Of a stretch of 64,000 nucleotides of DNA, positions 33,534-43,400 are shown one piece after another. A program made the position numbers and the translations under genes. The first letter of the stretch is position 1. Each line of letters opens with the position of its first letter. The notes beneath the pieces are model-generated. The model had not been told where the DNA came from and made no database searches. It was given only the letters and a program-made list of their open reading frames with translations. The DNA comes from Alopecurus myosuroides (Eukaryota > Streptophyta > Magnoliopsida > Poales > Poaceae): NCBI GenBank assembly GCA_028641055.1, contig CM054060.1, positions 239,844,833 through 239,908,832 on the forward strand. Direction: 5' to 3'.

Positions 33534-34206
33534 TTTTCTCCTGCAATCTTATCCTTCAAACACTTATCAGATCCCCAGGATGCCGGGTGCAGATGTATCG
33601 AAACAATTATCCTTGTCGTTTGCTACTCAGTTTTATTCTCACTTGATATTTTAACTTAGTCAATTTGAGCAACTTTGGCTTGAATGCCGAGTTGCGTTAT
33701 CATGCGAGTCCCCGAGTTGCATTTCTTATTCGCTCTTCCTTTTTATCTCAGCTCTTACCCGCAACTTGTTGCTTTTTTGGTATTCGAGTCACAAGAATTC
33801 AAAGTTGGAGTTGCAAATACTTAGCCACTTAGAAATACTCATAGTAACGCAGCCCACCACTCAGCCGAGAAGGAGTTAACAAGAAACGACAGTAAAAAAC
33901 ATCCTACCTGGTTCCTGCACCTTTTCTTTCCTTAGTAATTTTTCTTGTGCTCATTGACCTTTTGCTTGTTCTCTTGCTTGCCATGAAGCCGGGTTTCGGA
34001 CAGCAGCAGAGTCGAAGAGTTGGCATGTAGGTTTAAACACAGTACTAGATGTACTTTGTGAAATTTTAAGCAGAGCAACCGAGTGGGAAAAGTAAAACCG
34101 GGTAGGAACACAGAGAGCAAGCTTAGGCGAGGGCAGTCCCCGAGCTGAATTTCGGATTGCAGGGTAGAATTTTAACTCGGATAAGAGAGTACATACGCAT
34201 CTTTGC
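33534..34206. other. Tat-2 non-coding spacer between convergent genes
   Basis: This lies between the stop of the antisense gene (33533) and the stop of the minus-strand polyprotein (34207). It is AT-rich with scattered CCGAGT phrases, has no open frame of note, and probably holds the 3' ends of both transcripts. I see no strong hairpin like the one in Tat-1. Confidence 0.6.
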
Positions 34207-35853
34207 TCAAGAATGAAAGCGACGAAGTAGGGCTACATTCCAAGGGCGCTTGGACTCCTCTCCAGCTTTATCTGCCCTGTTCGCCTGTGATGGACGCATA
34301 TCTACAAGATAGTATGCATCGTTGTGCAGCGCTTTGCTCACAATGAAGGGCCCTTCCCATGGAGGAGACAGTTTGTGCATCCCGGCTGTGCGCTGCACGA
34401 GCCTGAGGACCATGTCTCCTTCTCGGAAAACCCTTGGGTTCACCTTTCGGCTATGATAACGCCGCAGGTTTTGCTGGTAGATAGCCGAACGTGACAGAGT
34501 GAGCTCTCTTGCTTCTTCGAGCAGGTCAACGTCGTCTTCTCGAGCTTCTTTCGCCTCTACCTCAGTGTAGAGGGTTACTCGAGGGGAGTCATGCTCCAAG
34601 TCTATTGGCAACACGGCCTCATCCCCGTATACCAAGAAGAATGACGTGTAGCCGGTTGACCGGTTAGGGGTAGTCCTTAGACTCCACAACACCGCTGGCA
34701 ACTCGTCTAGCCAACACCCAGGTGTTTTCAGCAGCGGCTCGATCAGCCTTGGCTTTATGCCTGCCAGTACCATTCCGTTTGCTCTTTCCACTTGCCCATT
34801 GGAAGCGGGATGTGCCACAGATGCAACATCTAGCCGGATGTGCTTATCTCTGCAGAACCGCACCATTGCTCCCTCTGCGAAGTTTGTGCCGTTGTCGGTG
34901 ATGATGCTGTGCGGGTAGCCGTATCTCAGGATCACATCCTTCAAGAATTTCACAGCTGTAGCCCCATCGCACTTCCGAATAGGCTTCACTTCAATCCACT
35001 TGGTGAACTTGTCCACCATGACCAAAATGTGTGTCATGTTGCCTTTAGCCGGCTTGAAGGGACCAACCATATCCAGGCACCATACGGCAAACGGCCATGT
35101 GATAGGAATTGTCTTCAATTCGGAAGCAGGCATGTGAATCTTACTCGCGAACATCTGGCAGCCATTGCACTTTCTCACGATATCTTCAGCTTGCTGCAAA
35201 GCTGTGAGCCAGTAGAAGCCATGCCGAAAAGCTTTCTTGACCAATGCCCGAGAAGAGGCGTGGTGCCCGCATTCTCCTTGGTGTATTTCCAGCAGAATTT
35301 CTCCTCCTTCTTCTGGGTCCACACAACGTTGCAGCACGCCGGTGGCACTTCTTTTGTGCAACACATCTCGGAATATAGTGTAGCCCTTGGATCTTCTCTG
35401 AATCTGTCTTGCGGCCACCTCATCCTCTGGCAGAGTACCGTCCCTTAGAAAGGATAATATGGGCATGGCCCAACTCGGTGTCTCCCGTGTGGGAAACACT
35501 GGTTCGTCCACTTCCATTGGGACAGGCACCTCTGGTTGCTCTTTAGGGTTGGGGAGCACTTCTCTGGAGCCCTGACCGATTAGCAAGGACTTCCTCAATG
35601 AATGCGACAGTCCCCGGGTTAAGGACAACAGTCCCCGAGTATGGAGTGGCAGTCCCCGAGTAGGGAGTGACAGTCCCCGAGTAGGGAGTGGCAGTCCCCG
35701 AGTAGGGAGTGGCAGTCCCCGAGTAGGGAATGGCAGTCCCCGAGTAGAGAACGGCAGTCCCCGAGCTGGGAGCAGCAGTCCCCGGGTTTCCTGTAGCATT
35801 CTCCCAATCAATCTCCATGGGATCAGATTCCTCGCTTGGCAGAGAAGGGACAA
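34207..35853 (-). CDS. Tat-2 integrase (frame 2 of the polyprotein)
   Basis: The 548-codon open frame has a variable N-terminal part (residues about 20-80) that is the repeat-encoded TRGLPLP reading. The integrase zinc-binding H-H-C-C follows (GHHASSRALV...VRKCNGCQ). The catalytic triad is at about D261 (CLDMVGP), D320 (TDNGTNF) and E356 (GQVERANG), with exact D(35)E spacing. The C-terminal domain (MVLRLVQR...LSPPWEGPF) ends at RRFHS. The enzyme joins element DNA to the chromosome. It overlaps the RT-RNase H frame by 311 bp in another phase, so a frame change is needed to make one polyprotein. The triad is intact. Confidence 0.87.
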   Translation of the reverse strand: MSLLCQARNLIPWRLIGRMLQETRGLLLPARGLPFSTRGLPFPTRGLPLPTRGLPLPTRGLSLPTRGLPLHTRGLLSLTRGLSHSLRKSLLIGQGSREVLPNPKEQPEVPVPMEVDEPVFPTRETPSWAMPILSFLRDGTLPEDEVAARQIQRRSKGYTIFRDVLHKRSATGVLQRCVDPEEGGEILLEIHQGECGHHASSRALVKKAFRHGFYWLTALQQAEDIVRKCNGCQMFASKIHMPASELKTIPITWPFAVWCLDMVGPFKPAKGNMTHILVMVDKFTKWIEVKPIRKCDGATAVKFLKDVILRYGYPHSIITDNGTNFAEGAMVRFCRDKHIRLDVASVAHPASNGQVERANGMVLAGIKPRLIEPLLKTPGCWLDELPAVLWSLRTTPNRSTGYTSFFLVYGDEAVLPIDLEHDSPRVTLYTEVEAKEAREDDVDLLEEARELTLSRSAIYQQNLRRYHSRKVNPRVFREGDMVLRLVQRTAGMHKLSPPWEGPFIVSKALHNDAYYLVDMRPSQANRADKAGEESKRPWNVALLRRFHS

Positions 35854-37675
35854 ATATGGATTCCGAGTTGGGAGAGGGCTTGATGGATGGCTTCCTCAAG
35901 TGCTCCAAGGCAACCCCCGCCGGGATGGATTGCCGAGAAGATCCCAACTTGGACAACTCGTCTGCCGCTTCGTTCTCTGCTCGGTGAATGTGCTGGAACT
36001 CGAAGCCTTCGAAGAATCCAGTCATAGACTGTACCAGGAAGCGATATGATGCCATGTTGGCATCTAGAGCATCCCAAGTGCCAGAGACTTGCTGCACCAC
36101 CAGATCTGAATCGCCATAGCATATGATGCGCTGCACGCCAACCTCCTTAGCTACTCGCAAGCCATGCACCACTGCCTCGTAATCTGCTACGTTGTTGGAC
36201 GCCTTGAAATGAATCTGCAGCACATACTTGAGTTGATCTCGCTTGGGTGACGTAAGCACTACGCCAGCACCAAGGCCTTCCTTCACCTTCGAGCCATCAA
36301 AGTGCATCTTCCAGTAATTAGAAACTGGAGCAGGAGGTTCATACTGCACCTCAGCCCAATCCACCAGAAACTCCGCCAGAATCTGAGACTTGATAGCTTC
36401 TCTTCTCGCATACGCGGGTGCATACGCGGCCAGCTCGATTGCCCACTTGGCTACTCTGCCACTCGCCTCCTTGTTGCCCATGATATCCGAGATGGGAGCA
36501 GAGCTCACAACCGTGATAGGATGCTCTTGGAAGTAATGCTTTAGCTTCTTGGCGCCCAGGTACACGCCGTAGGTCATCTTCTGATAATGCGGGTAGTTTT
36601 GCTTGGAGCTAGACAGCACTTCACTGAGATAGTACAATGGGCGCTGCACACTCTTGCCTTCTTCTTCTCGCTCCACCACAATCACCACACTGACTACTCG
36701 GTTAGTGGCAGCAATGTACAGCAGCATTGGCTCCTTGGGTAGTGGACTAGCCAAGATGGGAGCACTAGCCAGCATTGCCTTCAGCTCGTTGAATGCCACA
36801 TCCGCTTGCGGAGTCCAGACAAACTTGTCACTTTTCTTCATCAGTTGGTACAGAGGCAGGGCCTTCTCGCCCATTCGGCCCAGAAAACGGCTCAGAGATG
36901 CCAAGCAACCAGTGAACTTCTGTACATCCTTCAGGGATCTCGGCAAAGACATGCTCTCAATAGCTTTTATCTTTGAAGGATTGGCTTCAATGCCCCGACT
37001 AGAGACCAGGAAGCCGAGTAGCTTGCCAGCCGGGACGCCGAAAGTGCACTTACTCGGATTCAGCTTCATTTTGTACTTGCGCAGGTTAGCAAAGGTTTCC
37101 TCAAGGTCGGCAAGCAGAGTATGTGTTTTATTCGTTTTGATGACAATGTCATCTACGTACACCTGCACATTCTTGCCGAGCTGATCGTGCAAGCATTTCT
37201 GCATGCATCTCTGATAGGTTGCACCCGCATTCCTCAAGCCAAAACACATGACACGATAGCAATAAGCCCCGTACGGGGTAATGAAAGCAGTCTTTATTTG
37301 ATCAGCAGGATTGAGAGCTATCTGGTGGAAACCAGAGTAGGCATCTATGAAAGACAGCAGTTCACAACCAGCAGTGGAATCGATCACCTGATCGATGCGA
37401 GGTAGCGGGAAGGGATCCTTGGGGCACGCCTTGTTCAAGTCAGTGTAGTCGACACACATGCGCCATGCGGTAGCAGCCTTGGGATCTTCCTTCTTCTTCT
37501 CGACCATGACCGGGTTGGCTAGCCAATCCGGATGCAGCACCTCCATGATGAAATTGCTTATCAGCAACTTGGTGATCTGGTCACCAATGGCCTTCCTTCT
37601 CTCATCTCCGAAGCGGCGCATAGCCTGCTTCACTGGCTTGGCGTCAGGACGCACATGTAATGAGTGCTCAACCAA
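35543..37675 (-). CDS. Tat-2 reverse transcriptase, RNase H and archaeal-type RNase H (frame 1)
   Basis: The 710-codon frame contains RT at about 30-250 (PDWLANPVMVEKKK, CVDYTDLNKACPKDPFPLPR, FIDAYSGFHQI, catalytic YVDD at about 173). RNase H follows at about 290-420 (PLYYLSEVL...YPHYQKM). A second, archaeal-type RNase H lies at about 450-580 (HFDGSKVKEGLGAGVVL with the first Asp near 460, then ADYEAVVHGLR, GDSDLVVQQ and ENEAADELSK). The tail is acidic and then the 21-bp-repeat-encoded SGTATPY array. The dual RNase H defines the Tat/Ogre clade. The frame is open upstream of its first Met to a TAG near 37760, which separates it from protease. Active-site motifs are all present. Confidence 0.9.
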   Translation of the reverse strand: MVEHSLHVRPDAKPVKQAMRRFGDERRKAIGDQITKLLISNFIMEVLHPDWLANPVMVEKKKEDPKAATAWRMCVDYTDLNKACPKDPFPLPRIDQVIDSTAGCELLSFIDAYSGFHQIALNPADQIKTAFITPYGAYCYRVMCFGLRNAGATYQRCMQKCLHDQLGKNVQVYVDDIVIKTNKTHTLLADLEETFANLRKYKMKLNPSKCTFGVPAGKLLGFLVSSRGIEANPSKIKAIESMSLPRSLKDVQKFTGCLASLSRFLGRMGEKALPLYQLMKKSDKFVWTPQADVAFNELKAMLASAPILASPLPKEPMLLYIAATNRVVSVVIVVEREEEGKSVQRPLYYLSEVLSSSKQNYPHYQKMTYGVYLGAKKLKHYFQEHPITVVSSAPISDIMGNKEASGRVAKWAIELAAYAPAYARREAIKSQILAEFLVDWAEVQYEPPAPVSNYWKMHFDGSKVKEGLGAGVVLTSPKRDQLKYVLQIHFKASNNVADYEAVVHGLRVAKEVGVQRIICYGDSDLVVQQVSGTWDALDANMASYRFLVQSMTGFFEGFEFQHIHRAENEAADELSKLGSSRQSIPAGVALEHLRKPSIKPSPNSESIFVPSLPSEESDPMEIDWENATGNPGTAAPSSGTAVLYSGTAIPYSGTATPYSGTATPYSGTVTPYSGTATPYSGTVVLNPGTVAFIEEVLANRSGLQRSAPQP
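35606..35790 (-). repeat. 21-bp tandem repeat in the RNase H-integrase junction
   Basis: Units of 21 bp with the plus-strand core CAGTCCCCGAGTAGGGA recur about nine times. Because 21 is a multiple of three, each frame reads a 7-residue repeat: SGTATPY in the RT-RNase H frame, LPLPTRG in the integrase frame and LLGDCHS in the third. None has a stop within the array. The frame change between the two halves of the polyprotein falls in or beside this array. Confidence 0.88.
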
Positions 37676-37757
37676 CTCCCTCGGGACTCCTGGTAGATCT
37701 TCATTGGACCAGGCGAATACGTCCCGATTCTCACGGAGGAAGTGGATGAGCTCGCTT

Positions 37758-38100
37758 TCCTATTTCTCCGCCAACCCGGAGCCAATGATGGCTACGCGGT
37801 CGGGGAACTCAGGGTCGACCTGAACCTTCTTGGTTTCTTGAGACGCCTGGAACGCGGTCCCGTGCTGGGTACTCGGCACACCCTGTGCGCCAGCTTGCGC
37901 GGATTGCGCCATGGCCACCACCTCATACATCTTCTTCTTCTCGGCAGCAATCACCATTGACTCCGCCAATTGGGAACCAGCAGAGGCACACTCCATGGAC
38001 TTCTTGTAATCACCAGCGATGGTAATCACGCCATTGGGGCCAGGGATCTTCATCTTCAGATATGCCGTGTGGGTAGAGGCCATGAACTTGCTCAGAGCAG
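37758..38100 (-). pseudogene. C-terminal end of Tat-2 protease and linker, cut by insertion
   Basis: The frame reads ALSKFMASTHTAYLKMKIPG, which aligns with the segment after the protease in Tat-1 (AYAKFMARPCYVYLQLKIPG). It continues through a variable Ala-rich linker to a TAG at about 37760. The upstream part, including the protease active site, is separated by the outer element inserted at 38101. The remainder should be found to the right of this window. Confidence 0.82.
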
Positions 38101-38850
38101 TGTCACATCCCAGTTTTTAGACCCTTGATCTGTGCTCAAGAAGACAACTATTAGGGCCAACAAAGTAATGTTTACAACAACATGATTGTTTTAAATAACT
38201 TGTGTTATGATCTTAATCATATTTGCAACATAAGTTTTGTTTCATTATAAAACCAACACCTTATGTTTCTGAAAAATATTCCTGATATTTTTCCCTAATG
38301 TTTTCTTATTAATACTTGAGTGGTTTTTCTTTCCAAGACTTGGACCATTCTTGTTTGCATCTTAAAACAAACTTTTAACCTTGTTGGATCCAAGAAAACA
38401 AGTTTCCAAGATGATCTATGAAGGTTTTCTTTTAACTTTCCTATAGAAAACAATTCCTGAAAATAAAGCCAAGTACCTGTTTTCTACCATTGTTTTCACC
38501 AAGCTAGAGATTGTTATTTTGTGATTTCTTGACTTCTAATTAATCCTTGTTATATGTACTACAAATCCATAAGCTCACTTTTATTTTGGGATAAATAAAA
38601 ACTATCTTTTGCTTGTTGTTTTTGTGGTATAAAATTAAGGCAGTTTTTAGAAACAGATAAAAACAGAAAGTATACCTTTTTCCACATTGTTTTCATGGCC
38701 TTAAACTATTTCAAAATGGTTTCCAAAAGTTGTTTCTGAAAGTATATAACATGGTTAACAAGTCCATGTTTTGAAAACAAATTTTGGAGAGCTTTTGAAC
38801 CCTGAAAACAACTCCAACTTTTGCTATCTCTGTCTGCTGTTCCAGCACTT

Positions 38851-38885
38851 AGAAAAATTCAGAAACTGCCTAACTGAATTTTTCT
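38851..38885. other. Perfect 12-bp inverted repeat present in the left LTR, mostly deleted in the right
   Basis: AGAAAAATTCAG (38851-38862) and CTGAATTTTTCT (38874-38885) are exact reverse complements around an 11-base loop. At the matching position in the right LTR (near 58919) 31 bp are missing: the left arm, the loop and most of the right arm. Confidence 0.85.
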
Positions 38886-40488
38886 GACAGAACAGTGATT
38901 ACACTTTTAAACTTGATGATTGATCTTGTGTGTACTGATCCAAGCTTAGCCACTTTGCCATTTCGAAAGCAATGATACTAGGCTTCTAGAAGGTGGCATT
39001 GGATCCCCATTTGGCCGGCTAGGGAGGGAATAGAGTGAGGTGGAAGTTGACTAAATGGTGAGGTCACACATAGTGGTTGGAATAGTTGCATTTTCACTTT
39101 TGCCCATCCCTTGGCCCTTACTGTGGCCTTGCTCACACCCTTGTACCAATATTCACCTCAGGGCACCAGTTAGAAGCTAGGCCACCCGTGGAGAAACCCC
39201 AAGGGGCAAGGCAAGCCCATGCCTTTGCCAAACCGAGCACACCCACTTTGACTCGAGCCTACACAGCCCCAGAGGGCAAACCCTCACGCCCTGCCCTCCC
39301 TCACAACTCCCTCTGCCTCCCCAAAGCAAAACAGAGCCTAGCCCGAGCCCCTGGAGCGAGCACGGGCCGTGTACTCGCCGGCGGTCACCACCTCGGGCAC
39401 GACACGGTGCAGCTCGGCCCGAGCCCTCTCTTCCCCTCCCACTGCCGTGGATGGACTCCTCTAATCCCCTAGACCCTTTCTGACATATTCCCGGGATCCC
39501 TCGTGCGCAGGTTGGCCGCCGCCGTCCAACTCGCCGCCACGGGCATCACCTGGAGCGCCGCCGCTAGGAGCCGCGCCGGCTGCTGCGGAGACCTCCCCTC
39601 AACGCCCCTGCACCCCGGCAACACCACCGAGTGCCCACAGCCCTTCCCCGAGCTCCCCACGGTGAGCCACGGCCGCGCCTCGTTTTTTTTCCGTCGGGCA
39701 GAGAGAGAGTGGGTCGGGAGGAAGGAGACGAACCAGCGTCGTCGATCTGATGATCAACGGGCGAGCTTGAACGAACCCTTTCCCGCGCCGTTTCCCGCGC
39801 GCGCACCGCAGGTGGGCTGCGCTGCCGCTAGCTGGGCCGCGCCCGCGCAGTTCCGGCCCACCCGCACGATTGTTTATCTCATTTGATTTTTGGCAGATTC
39901 AGGTGCAGTTACTTTAGGCTTGTGAAAAATATAAAACCTGCACAATAAAATCTGAGAAAAATCATGGACATACATACATGAAATCCAAGCCATGCCAAAG
40001 TTGCAGGTCTGGATTTGGGCAAAGATGTTGGACACAATGACTGTTTTGCCACATACTATCTCTGAGGATGTTTTGGACATAACTTTTAAAATATATAATC
40101 AAATGGAACAAACTCAACTGATCTGGATAGGTATTGAAAATATCTATCCAATAAGCCAAACCTCACATCAAGGAGAGTTGTATAATGAAAATGCCATCCA
40201 AATTGCTAAAGGACCAGTAGCCTTTTCTTTGATTTTTATAAGGAGTTTAAAAATGAATTTTGGAGCAAACCCAATTGGATGAGTTTGGTATTGAGTGGAT
40301 CTACCTTATCCTAGCTTAGATTAATTTTTTGAGCTCTAGATTATTTTTGGTGGACAGATCTAGAAACAGAAGCTTTTCTGTTTGGACTTCTTTATTTGTT
40401 TTTGTTAAAATGAAATGCTTGGTTGACTTAATCCTTGTTCCTAGGATGAAGAGATGTGTTGAACCTTGTTATTAGGTTGTTTACTTGC

Positions 40489-43400
40489 TGTCGCACCCTG
40501 ATTTCTAGGGGATACTCACCGTACGAACTGGATAGCAGATGCTTGGATTATGGGGCATAACTGCTCCCACGTCCCAGCTTCCTGGTAGGCCTGCGCTTAT
40601 GCGCGACAACACAAGCCCTGCTATTCCATCGTCGATGTAAACTATCCACTAGAGATCAAAGGCACTTCCGTCGACGTACTTCAAACCATACACACATGGT
40701 ACGTCAACGGCGTTTAACAAGTGATATCACAACAGATCTCTACGACACAAAAGATTGAAATAAGTTGCAAATGGCTCTCATTAGAGCAGAGATAGCAAAT
40801 ACAATCATTCAGAGGGCACATGCCCCAACAATACATCATTACAATACAGCGGAAGCATTCAACATGTCTGAGTACAGACAAGAACCAAATAGGCATAAGA
40901 GGCCGGGAACAAACAGACGGAGCCCATCCACGAAGTCTCGGATCCTGCCCGGGTCCGCTATCTACTCGTCAGCAGTCTCGGCATACTCCACGTAGTTGCC
41001 ACCATGTAGATCTTCGGAAACGTAGGTCTGCGGAAACCACAGCCCCAAAGGGGTCAGTACATAAACGTACTGGCAAGCAAGACTCACAATTCACCAAAGT
41101 GTAACCCGTCAACACCAAGTACAGATGCCTTGGGTTCAACGGAAGAGAGGGGATATAAAAGATGCTGCACTGGCTGCACTAACCAACTACAGAGATTCTA
41201 CCACTTCCGGCTAACAGAAAGGAGATAAGATCGAGGATTGTAACCAACTGAAAGATAACTTCTAACAAACCCATCCTGGATCTCGCCCCTTATCCAAAGA
41301 AGCAATCCGAGGATAACTCACACAGTTGAAATAAGGTGAATCAAGTTATTGTGTGAATAACCTGTTACTAGTCAAGTTATTAACCATTGGGTGAAGCATG
41401 ATTGATCATTATGTTTAAGTTGTCCTGAGTACTTGTTAGCTAGTACTTTCACCAAGTAATCCATAACCGCGGAAAACACGGCTTCTCGAGAAGATTATCC
41501 CTGCAGGGTTGCACCAATTTGGCCGTACACTCATGAATGGCCCGCCAGATGGGAGATCACCCCACCAAGCGGGGCACTCAACACAACCAACCATTCTTCG
41601 CATCAAGCCCAAAGCACCTTGGGCGCACGGCTAATCAAGCCCAGAAGAAAATGGACCATCATAGCACTCTAAGACCGTGTCCCCCTATATGCCGACTACG
41701 AAAGTTCCACCCTGCGCTGGGCTCGCAAAAACATGCATGCGGCAAATGGAAAACACGAACTAAATGAGGCGATTTGGACGAGATGCGAATCAGGTCAAGT
41801 TGAGGGGGGCGCCCATACTCGCTTCCCAAATGCGGGTAGTGCGCTCATCATGGATCAGTAGACAAGACCCTTTTCCTATTAGGGTCGACACTAGCAGGCT
41901 CCAAAACCTCTCATGGGCCTCCTGCCGGTGCCTTATCATCAAATTTATTATTAATAGTAACATTAGCATGATTGATTGATTAAACATCGAGCCCCCACAA
42001 CGTAATAGATAATAGTAACATAAAGTAACGGATAACAGACTCGAGCAAAAGCAACCTAAGCATGCTAGTAAGACACTGGCCCAAACAATGGGATGTAGGA
42101 AGGGAGGTGAGGCAATATCAGGTTTAAGGGATTCATGTGATGGGTTCGTAACAGAACAACTACTACTAAGGCTAGCAGAAAAGAACAACGGAAAGTATCG
42201 GTAACCAATGTTGAAAGGAACACAGTGGTTCATGTGAGTGATAACTTGCCTGCAAAACCCAGTAGCCTGGTACTGAGCTAACTCCTTAGAAGGGGTGTCG
42301 TAAGTATCGTCGGTCTCAACGTCGTCGTATATCCGAGAAGAAGCAAACAAACATTGCAGAAAGATAAGCAATCATTATCATGGCATAGTGCACAATCAAA
42401 TATGATGCATGTCATGTTAATAGATGCAACAAAATAAACTAGTTGATAAGATAGCACAATTTAAATGGACAAATATGCAACTTTGAGTTGCATATGAAAA
42501 GCCCATGGATTTTGGGTGGATCATTTGTTTTCCAACTAATGAACAGGTGCTAGTGGTTTAACATGATGCATGCAACAGGAAAACAGCAAAATAACAACAT
42601 AAGAATCAAATTTAAATAGGGTGTAGCAATTTAGAAGTTTATTAGTAATTTAGGGAAATTTTGGGTGCATTAAAGGTGACACACAAGTAATTGTTGTTTT
42701 CAACCATTTAAATTGTTCAAAACAAATAACAAAGTTGATATTTGAATAGATCAACAAATTTTGGTTGGATTACATGTTTCACATGTTGAAATTGGACTTA
42801 GGATTATTTAATTATGAATTAAACAATATTGAACAATTTTTAAGTGCATTAAACAAGATTTAAATTGTTTAGGCAATTTAAATTGTTCAAACCAGAAAAC
42901 AAAATTTATATTTGAATAGAGTATTCAAAAAGGTGTGAAAAACATATTTTATTTGACTTATTTGGAAAAGGTATGAATTAGTTATGAATTATTACAAAAT
43001 ACAATTGAATTATTCAAATTTGAATTTTAAATGTTTTTGGAAAAGTCAAAACAGAACACAAATAAGTTATTTGGAAAGAGTATGAAATTTGGGGCAGAAA
43101 TCATATACAAGTTTTATTTATTGGACTTATGGTTTAAAAGTTATTGATTTTTAAAGTTAATGCTTTATTCTGCCAATTAAAAAGAAATTTGGAATTTTAG
43201 AAAATTGGCACTGAGACATTTGCTACCGAGCAGCTATCTACCCACTGCCCCTGCCGCGTGGGCCAGAGGGGCCAGCGGGGCACGCGCGTGGCAACCACCG
43301 CGGCTGACGGGTGGGCCACTGGCGCAGGGGAAGAAAACCAAAGGAAAAAGGGGGGCGCAGCGGGGCTCGAACCCGCAACCTAGCCTCGCGCGCGGGCAGC

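Larger units (their letters stand above)
26870..38100 (-). mobile_element. Tat-2: Tat-lineage Ty3/gypsy element, minus orientation, interrupted at 38100
   Basis: From left to right on the plus strand there is the 3' LTR, a polypurine tract, an antisense gene (here on the plus strand), then integrase, archaeal-type RNase H, RNase H, RT and the end of protease on the minus strand. The extra archaeal-type RNase H between RNase H and integrase is a hallmark of the Tat/Ogre group. The protease is cut at 38100 by the outer large-LTR element, so the rest of protease, Gag and the 5' LTR should lie beyond the window. The candidate target duplication on the left is AGTAG (26865-26869). Confidence 0.9.

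Noticed and set aside
39086..39886. GC-rich open frames (128 and 127 codons) repeated at 59124-59924, looking like a duplicated gene
   Set aside because: They lie in the two copies of the outer LTR, have low-complexity Pro/Ala/Arg composition and no domain. Duplication is explained by the LTR pair.
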